Source of the DNA: Marinospirillum alkalitolerans
Lineage (GTDB): Bacteria; Pseudomonadota; Gammaproteobacteria; Pseudomonadales; Halomonadaceae
NCBI RefSeq assembly: GCF_045055655.1
Contig: NZ_JBANFI010000008.1
Span: 1-64,000 of the forward strand
Length of the DNA stretch: 64,000 bases
Direction: 5' to 3'
The position numbers and the translations under genes are program-made. The notes below the pieces were generated by a model. That model saw only the letters and a list, made by a program, of their open reading frames with translations, was not told where the DNA came from and ran no database searches. Positions 8,797-17,120 of the stretch are shown here, in pieces (the stretch's first letter is position 1; each line of letters begins with the position of its first letter).

Positions 8797-9571
8797 GCTG
8801 GTCTCCTTGAGTGTGGCGATCAGACGCTGTGACGGTATCTACCTGAGCTGTATCTACCTGAGATACATTCACTTGGGGCGTATAAAGATGGCGACGGCTG
8901 GGATACTGCCACAACAGGGCCACTAAAGTGAGCCCTAAGGCCACGACCAGCTGTTGGCTGCTCGGGATCAATAAGGTGACGCTGATCCCTGCGGCCAGCC
9001 CGGCCCAGATCGGAAACCGAGTTTGCAGGCTGAGATACTGCTCGATACAGAGAATAATAAAGAGCGCGACCAAGGCAAACTCGATCCCTGACGCGTCAAA
9101 AATCAGTGTATGGGCGAGCCAGGCGCCTAGCGCGCAGCCCGCAATCCAGTAGAGCTGATTGTACAGGGTGATCAAAAAATCCTGCTGTTGTTCCGCTGCC
9201 CTATCCTTGCTGCGCGGGCGCGCCGTCAGCAGTGAATAGGTTTCATCGGTCAGACCAAAAATCAGATAGGCTTTACGCCAGCCTGCGCCTTCAAAAGCCT
9301 GTAGCAGCGAGAGCCCATAAAAAAGATGGCGAATATTGAGTAAAAACATCGCCAGAAAAACTTCCAGTAGGCCCGTCTGCGTCATCAGCAGGCTGACTGC
9401 CAGCAGCTGTCCTGCACCGGCGTAGATCACCAGTCCCATCAAGGGTGCAATCCACCAAGCAAAGTCCAGTGAGGTGGCAAAGACCACGCCAAAGGCCGCG
9501 CCAAGTGGAAGATAACCAAAGAGCACCGGTAAGGAGGTTTTAAACGCAGTGGTGTAGGCAGAAGCAGACAT
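8786..9571 (-). CDS. azlC: AzlC-type branched-chain amino acid exporter large subunit
   Basis: A 261-residue integral membrane protein. The N-terminal LPVLFGYLPLGAAFGV stretch is the AzlC family hallmark, and about six or seven membrane segments follow. It forms the export channel with AzlD. The C-terminal tail (about 30 residues) is hydrophilic and partly made by an imperfect tandem repeat of a 15-base unit at about 8834-8865, encoding repeated VDT-containing units. Such a tail is not usual in the family as I know it. The start has no obvious alternative. Confidence 0.9.
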   Translation of the reverse strand: MSASAYTTAFKTSLPVLFGYLPLGAAFGVVFATSLDFAWWIAPLMGLVIYAGAGQLLAVSLLMTQTGLLEVFLAMFLLNIRHLFYGLSLLQAFEGAGWRKAYLIFGLTDETYSLLTARPRSKDRAAEQQQDFLITLYNQLYWIAGCALGAWLAHTLIFDASGIEFALVALFIILCIEQYLSLQTRFPIWAGLAAGISVTLLIPSSQQLVVALGLTLVALLWQYPSRRHLYTPQVNVSQVDTAQVDTVTASDRHTQGDQHEP

Positions 9572-9713
9572 GGCGCAGCAAAAATCGTCTCAATAAGGAT
9601 TGTGAGCCAGCTATGCTAGCAGATCCAACTGGAATAGCTAGGCAGCGAACGTAAAGATTTCTTGCTCCTATTGCGCTGCCAGTGATATTTACTTTTTTTG
9701 GCTTGAAAATAGC

Positions 9714-9740
9714 AAAAAAGGCTGCCCAAGTTGGGCAGCC
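9714..9740 (-). terminator. Rho-independent terminator after ahpF
   Basis: On the minus strand, GGCTGCCCAA and TTGGGCAGCC form a ten-base perfect stem followed by six T. It lies 70 bases after the ahpF stop, so it ends the ahpC-ahpF transcript. Confidence 0.92.
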
Positions 9741-9809
9741 AAAAGAGCACATCCTCATCATCATGTGCCTGTTTGGCCCTACACTCGTGTGGGGTGCAGG
9801 GCAACGAGC

Positions 9810-11348
9810 CTAGTTCCGAATCAGGTAATCAAAAGCCCCTAAACCGGCTGTGGCACCTGATCCCATCGCAATAATAATTTGCTTATAGGGGGTGTTGGTC
9901 ACATCGCCCGCTGCAAAGACGCCAGGCATCGAGGTGCTGCCGTGGCTATCAATAACAATCTCGCCGCGCTCAGTCAGTTCCAGCGTATCGCGCAGGAATT
10001 CACTGTTGGGCACCAACCCGATCTGAACAAAGATCCCTGCCACATCCACCACATGGGTTTCATCCTTCTGGCGATCCTTGTACTTCAAGCCGACAACCTT
10101 GCCATCTTCACCCAGAACTTCTGTCGTCATGGCCTGCTTGATGATGGTGATGTTCGGCATAGATTCGGCCTTACGCACCAGAACAGCATCCGCGCGCAGC
10201 GTGTCAGAAAACTCCAGCACGGTTACCTGCTGAACGATCCCAGCGAGATCAATCGCGGCTTCTATACCTGAGTTACCACCACCGATGACGGCGACCTTCT
10301 TGCCTTTAAACAGTGGGCCATCACAGTGTGGGCAGTAGGCCACGCCCTTGCCGCGATATTCCTGCTCACCGGGCACATTCATCTCACGCCAGCGGGCTCC
10401 CGTTGCCAGAATCACGCTGCGGCTTTTGAGTGTCGCGCCACTGGCAAGAGTGACTTCAATCAGTTCAGCCTTCTTAACGCCAGTCACCTGTTGCTCGGTG
10501 ATCACATCAACATCATATTCTTTGACATGCTGCTCTAAGTGCGCGACCAGCTTGGGGCCTTCGGTATAGGGCACAGAGATAAAGTTCTCAATCCCGACCG
10601 TATCCATGACCTGGCCACCAAAACGCTCGGCCACGACACCGGTACGAATGCCTTTACGGGCAGTGTAAATAGCGGCTGAGGCTCCGGCTGGACCACCACC
10701 GATCACCAGCACTTCATAGGGTTCTTTTTCATTCAACGCGGCGGCTTGACGCTCAGCAGCACCGGTATCCAACTTGTTGACGATTTCAGCTAGGGTCATG
10801 CGTCCCTGACCAAAGGGCTGGCCATTCAGGTAGACCGAAGGCACGGCCATGATGTTTTTCTCTTCGACTTCCTGCTGGAACAGAGCGCCATCAATCATCA
10901 CATGGTGGATGCCTGGGTTGAGTGTGGCCATCAGGTTTAGTGCCTGCACAACATCCGGGCAGTTCTGGCAAGAGAGAGAAATATAGGTCTCAAAGTGATA
11001 CTCGCCTGGCAGCTGGCGGATCTGCTCCAGCAATGCGGGATCAGCCTTAGAAGGATGGCCGCCTGCTTGCAGAAGTGCCAGTACCAAAGAGGTGAATTCG
11101 TGGCCCATGGGAATACCGGCAAAGCTGACGCGCGGTGCTGTTGCCTGAGGACCGATGGCCAGGCTTGGGGTGCGCTCTGCACTCACTTCTTTTAAGGTGA
11201 TCTTGTCTGACATGGCGGCAATTTCTTGCGCCAGCGTCAATAATTCTTGAGATTTAGGTTGATCATCAGCCGCAATATGCAACTCGATAGGCTGTGCGAT
11301 CATTTGTAAGTAAGTGCCCAGCTGAGCTTTCAAATCTGTGTCCAACAT
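9810..11348 (-). CDS. ahpF: Alkyl hydroperoxide reductase subunit F
   Basis: A 512-residue flavoprotein that passes electrons from NADH through FAD and two disulfides to AhpC. The N-terminal double-thioredoxin domain carries CQNC (C127, C130). The thioredoxin-reductase-like part has the FAD motif GGGPAGASAAIY, the redox pair CPHC (C339, C342) and the NADH-binding GGGNSGIEAA. Length and spacing match E. coli AhpF. It lies downstream of ahpC on the same strand, separated by 243 bases containing several hairpins and no obvious intrinsic terminator. Confidence 0.97.
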   Translation of the reverse strand: MLDTDLKAQLGTYLQMIAQPIELHIAADDQPKSQELLTLAQEIAAMSDKITLKEVSAERTPSLAIGPQATAPRVSFAGIPMGHEFTSLVLALLQAGGHPSKADPALLEQIRQLPGEYHFETYISLSCQNCPDVVQALNLMATLNPGIHHVMIDGALFQQEVEEKNIMAVPSVYLNGQPFGQGRMTLAEIVNKLDTGAAERQAAALNEKEPYEVLVIGGGPAGASAAIYTARKGIRTGVVAERFGGQVMDTVGIENFISVPYTEGPKLVAHLEQHVKEYDVDVITEQQVTGVKKAELIEVTLASGATLKSRSVILATGARWREMNVPGEQEYRGKGVAYCPHCDGPLFKGKKVAVIGGGNSGIEAAIDLAGIVQQVTVLEFSDTLRADAVLVRKAESMPNITIIKQAMTTEVLGEDGKVVGLKYKDRQKDETHVVDVAGIFVQIGLVPNSEFLRDTLELTERGEIVIDSHGSTSMPGVFAAGDVTNTPYKQIIIAMGSGATAGLGAFDYLIRN

Positions 11349-11510
11349 AATCTGTGTCCTTTATGTATTAGTAAAATCGAATCTAAAAAGTAAAATGTCA
11401 GCCTGATTCAGCAGTCATGATAAATAAAGAAGACTGATGAACCTTGGACTCGGGTCAAGGGTGGATCACGATCAAGAATCTGGCTGAACACGCATCAGGT
11501 TGGCCAAGCT

Positions 11511-11578
11511 CAGTTGGCGACCCAACTGGGCGCAGTTGCACCCAGTTGAGTGGATGGCCAGCGAGGGGAGCCGCTGGC
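11511..11578 (-). promoter_or_regulatory. Hairpin cluster in the ahpC-ahpF spacer, two of them mutually exclusive
   Basis: Three perfect inverted repeats are visible. GCCAGCG/CGCTGGC (11557-11578) has an 8-base loop, CAACTGGG/CCCAGTTG (11523-11548) a 10-base loop, and CAGTTGG/CCAACTG (11511-11528) a 4-base loop. The last two share bases 11523-11528, so only one can form at a time. No T-run follows on the minus strand. They may stabilise the ahpC end of the message or set the ahpC:ahpF ratio; that is inference. Confidence 0.6.
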
Positions 11579-11591
11579 ACACAGGAAGGCC

Positions 11592-12155
11592 TTAGATTTT
11601 GCCAACCAGATCCAAAGAAGGCTTGAGTGTTGCTTCACCTTCTTTCCATTTTGCTGGGCAGACTTCACCTGGGTGAGCAGCAACATACTGAGCCGCTTTG
11701 ATTTTGCGCAGCAGGTCTTCTGCATCACGGCCGATACCTTCAGCAGTGATTTCAACCGCTTGGATCACGCCCTGTGGGTCGATGATGAAGGTCGCGCGGT
11801 CTGCCAGGCCTTGGCCTTCACGCATCACACCGAAGTTGTTGGTGATGGTGCCAGTTTGGTCGCCAACCATGTAATAGTTGATCTTACCAATGGTTTCAGA
11901 GCTGTCGTGCCAAGCCTTGTGGGTGAAGTGGGTGTCTGTAGAAACAGAGAAGACTTCTACGCCCAGCTTTTGCAGTTCTTCGTACTTGTCAGCAACGTCG
12001 CCCAGCTCAGTAGGGCACACAAAAGTAAAGTCAGCTGGGTAGAAGAAGAAGACAGACCACTTGCCTTTGACATCGGCTTCAGAGATTTCAACGAACTCGC
12101 CTTGTTTGAAGGCAGTGGCTTTAAAAGGTTTGATTTCAGAGTTAACGATACCCAT
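11592..12155 (-). CDS. ahpC: Alkyl hydroperoxide reductase subunit C (peroxiredoxin)
   Basis: A 187-residue typical 2-Cys peroxiredoxin that reduces hydrogen peroxide and organic peroxides. The peroxidatic cysteine is C47 in FVCPTELGD and the resolving cysteine is C166 in EVCPAKW, the same numbers as in E. coli. An AAGGAG ribosome site lies upstream of the ATG. AhpF, encoded downstream, recycles it. An OxyR-like element is present in the promoter region. Confidence 0.98.
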   Translation of the reverse strand: MGIVNSEIKPFKATAFKQGEFVEISEADVKGKWSVFFFYPADFTFVCPTELGDVADKYEELQKLGVEVFSVSTDTHFTHKAWHDSSETIGKINYYMVGDQTGTITNNFGVMREGQGLADRATFIIDPQGVIQAVEITAEGIGRDAEDLLRKIKAAQYVAAHPGEVCPAKWKEGEATLKPSLDLVGKI

Positions 12156-12263
12156 GAGATAAGTCTCCTTGGTGTGTGGGTTGAAACAACTTGGATTCTC
12201 AGTACAGGATTCATACTACTGGCCTCTGATGACAGAGGGAAGTGAATTCATTTTAACAAGTCG

Positions 12264-12278
12264 ATAGGGTTTATCTAT
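12264..12278 (-). promoter_or_regulatory. Possible OxyR half-operator upstream of ahpC
   Basis: ATAG-N7-CTAT occurs about 110 bases upstream of the ahpC start. It matches half of the OxyR consensus (ATAG-N7-CTAT twice, 7 bases apart). The neighbouring half-site is not convincing on either side. A TTAAAAT stretch just downstream on the minus strand could be the -10 box. The location fits peroxide-induced ahpC expression, but the site is partial. Confidence 0.35.
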
Positions 12279-12433
12279 AGATCCTTTCACTGAATATCTT
12301 TTTTTCTATAGTCAAAAATTATAACGTAGGCTCGATACGACGCAAGCAAAAAGCGGTGCCGGCTTTCTCCAGTGAAAAGATGGCGAACAGGGTTGAGGCA
12401 GAGTAGAATGCTGCGTTTTGCGAGGATTGATCC

Positions 12434-13057
12434 ATGTCGCAAGGTCAACTCTATATCGTTGCTGCGCCCTCTGGGGCTGGCAAAACCAGTCTGGTTGCAG
12501 CCCTGCTGCGCCATCTTCATCAGCTTGAAGTCTCGGTTTCTCATACCACGCGTGCGCCTCGTCCCGGTGAGGTTGATGGCGTGAATTATCATTTCACCAC
12601 ACCGGCTGCTTTTCAGCAGCTGATCGCTGAAGATGTTTTTTTTGAATGGGCCGAGGTGTTTGGCAACTTCTATGGCACCAGCCAACAGAGCGTTGAGGCC
12701 CGTTTGGCTGCGGGTGTGGATGTCATTCTTGAGATAGATTGGCAAGGCGCGCAGCAGGTCAGACAAAAAATGCCGCAAGCACTGAGCATTTTTATTCTGC
12801 CACCTTCTTTAGAAGCCCTGCAGCAGCGTTTGACTCAGCGTGGTCAAGATTCCGCTGAAGTCATTGCAGGGCGGATGGCGCAGGCGCAGAGCGAGATGAG
12901 TCATTGGGCCGAGTTTGATTATCTGGTCATTAATGATGACTTTGATCAGGCGCTGGCCGATCTGAGCGCGATTTTTCAAGCTCAGCGTCTCACGCGTGAG
13001 CGTCAGGCAAGGGTACAGCAAGCGCGTTTGACCAACTTGCTGGCCTCAGCATCTTGA
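12434..13057 (+). CDS. gmk: Guanylate kinase
   Basis: A 207-residue kinase converting GMP to GDP. The P-loop APSGAGKTSL is at residues 11-20, the GMP-binding region SHTTRAPRPGEVDGVNY follows, and the EIDWQGAQQVR stretch of the family is present. Length matches E. coli Gmk. It is followed by rpoZ and spoT, the usual order, though a hairpin and a separate promoter in the 276-base gap suggest rpoZ-spoT can be expressed independently. A minus-strand frame across this gene is a shadow. Confidence 0.97.
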   Translation: MSQGQLYIVAAPSGAGKTSLVAALLRHLHQLEVSVSHTTRAPRPGEVDGVNYHFTTPAAFQQLIAEDVFFEWAEVFGNFYGTSQQSVEARLAAGVDVILEIDWQGAQQVRQKMPQALSIFILPPSLEALQQRLTQRGQDSAEVIAGRMAQAQSEMSHWAEFDYLVINDDFDQALADLSAIFQAQRLTRERQARVQQARLTNLLASAS

Positions 13058-13128
13058 ATCATCCGCCTGTCTGAGGGTTTGCGCTTGGCGATGTTGGATT
13101 GAAATTGACCGTACAAGGCTCATGGACT

Positions 13129-13148
13129 CAGAGTCAACTCTGCTTTTT
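13129..13148 (+). terminator. Weak Rho-independent terminator after gmk
   Basis: CAGAG-TCAA-CTCTG followed after one C by five T, 72 bases after the gmk stop. The stem is short, so it is probably leaky. The rest of the 276-base gap to rpoZ holds only the rpoZ promoter. Confidence 0.5.
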
Positions 13149-13260
13149 CGATCCACTTCGCCTGCGCGCATGACGTTGATCAGAGGTTCCTGAGGTTGCA
13201 TTGCAGCAAAAAAAGATCTAAGAATTCCGTCAGGGTCGGTGTGAAAACCGTCTGCGCCCC

Positions 13261-13289
13261 TTGTTGCGCTGCGGCTAGCTCCGTACAAT
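13261..13289 (+). promoter_or_regulatory. Probable sigma-70 promoter of rpoZ-spoT
   Basis: TTGTTG at 13261-13266 and TACAAT at 13284-13289 are separated by 17 bases. The predicted start of transcription lies about 38 bases before the rpoZ ATG. Confidence 0.6.
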
Positions 13290-13333
13290 AACCCTTCTCT
13301 TTCATTATTTAGTTTAAAGTCAGGTGCTCACTC

Positions 13334-13588
13334 ATGGCTCGTGTCACTGTTGAAGATTGTTTGGATCACGTTGAAAACCGTTTTGAGTTGGTGATGGTTG
13401 CCACCAAACGTGCGCGTCAGCTGACGCTGGGCGGACAAGATCCACAAATCCCCTGGGAAAATGATAAGGCGACCGTCGTCGCACTGCGCGAAATCGCTGA
13501 TGGCCTGGTGAGTGCTTCGATTCTTGATGAAGCTGAGGTCAAGCCTGCGGTGGAGCCTAGCCACGACATGCAGCCGCAGGAGTATTGA
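13334..13588 (+). CDS. rpoZ: RNA polymerase omega subunit
   Basis: An 84-residue protein beginning MARVTVEDCLDHVENRFELV, the omega signature. It assists assembly of the beta-prime subunit and contributes to one ppGpp site on RNA polymerase, which fits its position 58 bases before spoT. It is slightly shorter than E. coli omega (91 residues); the difference is at the acidic C-terminus. Confidence 0.97.
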   Translation: MARVTVEDCLDHVENRFELVMVATKRARQLTLGGQDPQIPWENDKATVVALREIADGLVSASILDEAEVKPAVEPSHDMQPQEY

Positions 13589-13646
13589 TTCGATGCCCTT
13601 CCTACCCGTCATTCAGTTGAGCCTTTAAAAGCCGTGGAGTCGGGTA

Positions 13647-15767
13647 ATGAATACCATCGAAGATTTATGCGACCGTTTAAAAGGCTATCTCCCTGCTGAA
13701 GAGATTCAGCAGGTTCGTCGCGCCTACTACTATGCTGAGCAGGCCCATGATGGCCAGAAACGCAGCTCCGGCGAACCCTATGTGACGCATCCCCTTGCGG
13801 TGGCCACCATTCTGGCTAACCTGCATCTTGATCATCAAGCACTGATGGCCGCTTTGCTGCATGATGTGATTGAAGATACCGGCGTGAATAAAGAAGCCAT
13901 TAGTCAGCAGTTTGGCGAGTCAGTTGCTGAGCTGGTGGATGGCGTTTCTAAGCTGACCCAGATTAAGTTTGAATCCAAGGCCGAAGCTCAGGCTGAGAAC
14001 TTTCGCAAGATGGTCTTGGCGATGGCCGAAGACATCCGCGTTATTCTGGTGAAGCTGGCGGACCGTTTGCACAATATGCGCACGCTGGGTGCACTGCGCG
14101 CAGATAAAAAACGCCGCATCGCTAAAGAAACACTCGAAATCTATGCGCCAATCGCTAATCGTCTGGGCATTAATACACTGCGTCTTGAACTCGAAGATCT
14201 CAGCTTTCAAGCCATCTATCCGATGCGCTACGAACGCCTGAAGCGTGCGGTGCAGAAGGTGCGCGGTCATCGCAAAGAAGTGGTGAAGAAAATCCAAAAT
14301 CGCCTGCAAGAGCGCTTGGATCAAGATGGCTTGTCTGGCCGTGTCGTTGGGCGGGAGAAGAATGTCCTGTCGCTCTATCGCAAGATGAAGCACCAGAAAA
14401 AATCCTTCCATGAAATCATGGATGTCTATGCTTTTCGGGTGCTGACGGAGAGTGTCGATGACTGCTACCGTGTTCTGGGTAGCGTGCATAATACCTATAA
14501 GCCAGTGCCTGGCCGATTCAAAGATTATATTGCCATCCCCAAGGCCAATGGCTATCAATCCCTGCATACCACCTTGTTTGGTTTGAGCGGCATGCCGATA
14601 GAGGTGCAGATTCGCACCCGTGAAATGGAAGCCATGGCCAACAATGGTGTGGCCGCTCACTGGCTTTATAAAGCGGGCCAGACTGAACGTCCCATTGCTG
14701 AGGGCAGCCATGCCCGTGCGCGCCAGTGGGTGAAGGGGTTGCTGGAGATGCAGCAGCGTGCTGGAGACTCGCTGGAGTTTATCGAGCATGTGAAGGTCGA
14801 TCTGTTTCCAGATGAGATCTACGTCTTCACGCCGCGCGGCGATATTATGGAGCTGCCCAAAGGCTCGAATGCGGTTGATTTTGCCTATGCAGTGCACACG
14901 GATATAGGGCATGCCTGTGTGGCCTGTCGCGTTGATCGCAAATTGGCGCCGCTTTCGATGAAGCTAGAAAGCGGACAAACCGTTGAAGTGATCACCGCAC
15001 CTGGAGCGCGCCCCAATCTGGCTTGGCTCTCTTTTGTGACCACGGCCAAAGCCAGATCCGCTATTCGTCATTATCTGAAACAGCAGCAGCGCACGGAATC
15101 AGAAGCCTTGGGTCGGCGTTTGCTTGAAAAAGCCCTCTTACAATTCGATGTGCAGCTAGAGCAGCTGGCCCCTGAACGGCTAGAGCAGCTGGCGCAGGAG
15201 ATGGAGCTGGATTCCGTCTCTGCTCTGATGGCTTCGATTGGTTTGGGTGAGCGCATGGCCTATGCCGTTGCACGTCGCTTGCTCGATCAGCAGAAGTATG
15301 AAGAAAAACCGCGTCAGGACAGCAGTTCGGCGATGATTATTCATGGCACTGAGGGCATGGTGATCAGCTTTGCGCGCTGCTGTCGTCCTATCCCTGGTGA
15401 CTCGATTCTTGGCCATATCAGCTTTGGCAGTGGCATCGTTGTGCATCGTGATACCTGTCGTAATCTGGCCGATATTCGTGACAATCTCGATAAGTGCCTG
15501 CCACTTGAATGGGCGGCAGAGACAGAAGGTGATTTTGCTGTGCATCTGCGTCTGGTGATCGAACATCAGCGTGGCATGATTGCACGCATTGCCACTTTGG
15601 TGACGGAGATGGATGCTAACTTGGAGCGTATCAGTGTGGATGATCGAGACGCCAAGCTCTCGACGCTGACCTTGGAACTCTCAGTGAAAAATCGGGTGCA
15701 TTTGGCGCGTGTCATGAAGCACTTGCGTCTGATTCCAGAAGTCGGCAAAGTGGTACGTTTACGTTAA
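13647..15767 (+). CDS. spoT: Bifunctional (p)ppGpp synthetase/hydrolase SpoT
   Basis: A 706-residue Rel/Spo protein. The N-terminal HD hydrolase domain has YVTHPLAVA and LLHDVIEDT. The synthetase domain carries RFKDYIAIPKANGYQSLHTT; RFKD is the charge pattern of bifunctional rather than RelA-type enzymes. A TGS domain (about 385-445) and a C-terminal ACT domain (about 630-705) follow. It adjusts ppGpp in response to carbon, iron and fatty acid stress. Its neighbours rpoZ upstream and ridA downstream match Pseudomonas order. The start has a GGAG ribosome site. Confidence 0.96.
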   Translation: MNTIEDLCDRLKGYLPAEEIQQVRRAYYYAEQAHDGQKRSSGEPYVTHPLAVATILANLHLDHQALMAALLHDVIEDTGVNKEAISQQFGESVAELVDGVSKLTQIKFESKAEAQAENFRKMVLAMAEDIRVILVKLADRLHNMRTLGALRADKKRRIAKETLEIYAPIANRLGINTLRLELEDLSFQAIYPMRYERLKRAVQKVRGHRKEVVKKIQNRLQERLDQDGLSGRVVGREKNVLSLYRKMKHQKKSFHEIMDVYAFRVLTESVDDCYRVLGSVHNTYKPVPGRFKDYIAIPKANGYQSLHTTLFGLSGMPIEVQIRTREMEAMANNGVAAHWLYKAGQTERPIAEGSHARARQWVKGLLEMQQRAGDSLEFIEHVKVDLFPDEIYVFTPRGDIMELPKGSNAVDFAYAVHTDIGHACVACRVDRKLAPLSMKLESGQTVEVITAPGARPNLAWLSFVTTAKARSAIRHYLKQQQRTESEALGRRLLEKALLQFDVQLEQLAPERLEQLAQEMELDSVSALMASIGLGERMAYAVARRLLDQQKYEEKPRQDSSSAMIIHGTEGMVISFARCCRPIPGDSILGHISFGSGIVVHRDTCRNLADIRDNLDKCLPLEWAAETEGDFAVHLRLVIEHQRGMIARIATLVTEMDANLERISVDDRDAKLSTLTLELSVKNRVHLARVMKHLRLIPEVGKVVRLR

Positions 15768-15789
15768 CAGCATAAAGAGGATGGATGTG

Positions 15790-16179
15790 ATGAGTAATCG
15801 TGCAGTGATTTCAACGGACCAAGCCCCTCAGGCCATCGGCACCTACTCCCAGGCAGTGAAGGCCGGTAACACCGTTTATCTTTCTGGTCAGATCGCTCTT
15901 GATCCCAAAACCATGGAGCTGGTGACCAGCAGTTTTGAAGATCAGGTGGTGCAAGTATTTGAGAACCTCAAGGCCGTTTGCGAAGCCGCTGGCGGTGGAT
16001 TAGAGGATCTGGTGAAGCTAAATCTTTACCTCACCGATCTGGGCCACTTTGCCTTGGTCAATGAAGTGATGGCACGCTACTTCCAGCAGCCCTATCCCGC
16101 TCGCGCCGCAGTCCAAGTCTCTGCTCTGCCTAAGGGCGCTGAGTTTGAAGCAGAAGGCGTGATGGTGATCGGCGACTAG
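15790..16179 (+). CDS. ridA: RidA family reactive enamine/imine deaminase
   Basis: A 129-residue protein of the YjgF/YER057c/UK114 family that hydrolyses 2-aminoacrylate and related enamines released by PLP enzymes. The family features SGQIALDP, the central AVCEAAGG and the catalytic arginine in YPARAAVQV are present. I chose the ATG at 15790, which has an AGAGGA ribosome site 8 bases upstream; an ATG at 15781 overlaps that site. It follows spoT by 22 bases and is followed by a terminator. Confidence 0.95.
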   Translation: MSNRAVISTDQAPQAIGTYSQAVKAGNTVYLSGQIALDPKTMELVTSSFEDQVVQVFENLKAVCEAAGGGLEDLVKLNLYLTDLGHFALVNEVMARYFQQPYPARAAVQVSALPKGAEFEAEGVMVIGD

Positions 16180-16198
16180 CTTGTCTCCTTCTCGTCTG

Positions 16199-16225
16199 AC
16201 CCCGCTCATCTTGGCGGGGTTTTTT
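16199..16225 (+). terminator. Rho-independent terminator after ridA
   Basis: ACCCCGC/GCGGGGT stem with an 8-base loop and a six-T run, 20 bases after the ridA stop. It closes the rpoZ-spoT-ridA unit. Confidence 0.92.
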
Positions 16226-16248
16226 ATAGGGGCTAGCTGCGCTCTGCC

Positions 16249-16890
16249 TTAGGGTTGGCGGCGTGCATCAGGGTGATGCGGCGTAAAAGGCTCGAAGTCT
16301 GTTGCCTGCATCAGATGGCCGAGCTTGCTGGCTTTGGTGCTGAGATAATCCTCATTAAAAGGATTGCGTCCAGTTGTGAGCGGCACGCGATCGGCCACTG
16401 TCAGGCCATAGCCTTCTAGCGCCTTTAACTTACGCGGATTATTGGTCATCAGGCGGACTGATTGAATGCCTAGATGCTCCAGCATTGGCTGCAACATCGA
16501 GTAGTCGCGCTGATCAGCAGCAAAGCCAAGGCGTTCATTGGCTTCAACTGTATCTGCGCCCTGATCCTGTAAATGATAGGCGCGAATCTTATTCAACAGG
16601 CCAATGCCTCGCCCTTCCTGACGCAGATAAAAGAGCGCACCGCGTTTTTCGGCTGCAATGCGCTTCAAAGCTTCCTGAAGCTGAAAACCACAATCGCAGC
16701 GTAAAGAAAACAGGGCGTCGCCAGTTAAGCATTCAGAATGGATGCGGGCCAGCACGGGTTGTTGATCAGCAAAAGAACCGAGCGTCAGCGCGACATGCTC
16801 CTGTCCGCTGCTGGTTTCTTCAAAGCCATGCATAGTAAAGGTAGCCCAGGGTGTGGGCAGTTTAGATGAGGCGATAAAACGCAAGGTCAC
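16249..16890 (-). CDS. ribA: GTP cyclohydrolase II
   Basis: A 213-residue enzyme for the first step of riboflavin synthesis, opening GTP to the diaminopyrimidine. The three zinc cysteines are in HSECLTGDALFSLRCDCGFQL, read in two parts. The RQEGRGIGLLNKI and MTNNPRKL stretches are typical. I prefer the GTG at 16890: it places ten residues before LPTPW, as in E. coli RibA, and has an AAGAGA site upstream. The ATG at 16941 lies almost at the predicted transcription start. The C-terminus is about ten residues longer than in E. coli. Confidence 0.95.
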   Translation of the reverse strand: MTLRFIASSKLPTPWATFTMHGFEETSSGQEHVALTLGSFADQQPVLARIHSECLTGDALFSLRCDCGFQLQEALKRIAAEKRGALFYLRQEGRGIGLLNKIRAYHLQDQGADTVEANERLGFAADQRDYSMLQPMLEHLGIQSVRLMTNNPRKLKALEGYGLTVADRVPLTTGRNPFNEDYLSTKASKLGHLMQATDFEPFTPHHPDARRQP

Positions 16891-16951
16891 AGGTTGTTCT
16901 CTTATCGATAGGGTGGAAGGAGAGCAAGCTTGGTGCAGCATTAATCCGACT

Positions 16952-16979
16952 ATTGTACTCGGATAGCGCGCATTCGACA
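16952..16979 (-). promoter_or_regulatory. Probable promoter of ribA
   Basis: On the minus strand TGTCGA (-35, poor match) and TACAAT (-10, good match) are 16 bases apart. The -10 box is about 65 bases upstream of the chosen GTG start. I see no FMN riboswitch in the short leader. Confidence 0.4.
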
Positions 16980-17120
16980 GCTTTCGATCGTATTTTGTTG
17001 AACAAGTTGATCCACTCAGTGCTGGGCCGGACTTTTTTGTATCTCATCGTGTACCCTGATGCGAGGCAGGCTACAATAGATCCAGCCATTTTAGTGATTT
17101 CTTGTTGATTAGGAAGGTTT

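Noticed and set aside
11550..12245. 231-residue plus-strand frame over ahpC
   Set aside because: Antisense to ahpC, which is clear on the other strand; no ribosome site.
12287..12778. 163-residue minus-strand frame overlapping the gmk start
   Set aside because: Antisense to gmk, no ribosome site, no family resemblance.
13920..14912. 330-residue minus-strand frame inside spoT
   Set aside because: Antisense to a strongly conserved gene; long only because of spoT codon bias.
16891..16960. FMN riboswitch before ribA
   Set aside because: The predicted leader is too short and shows none of the conserved RFN-element blocks.
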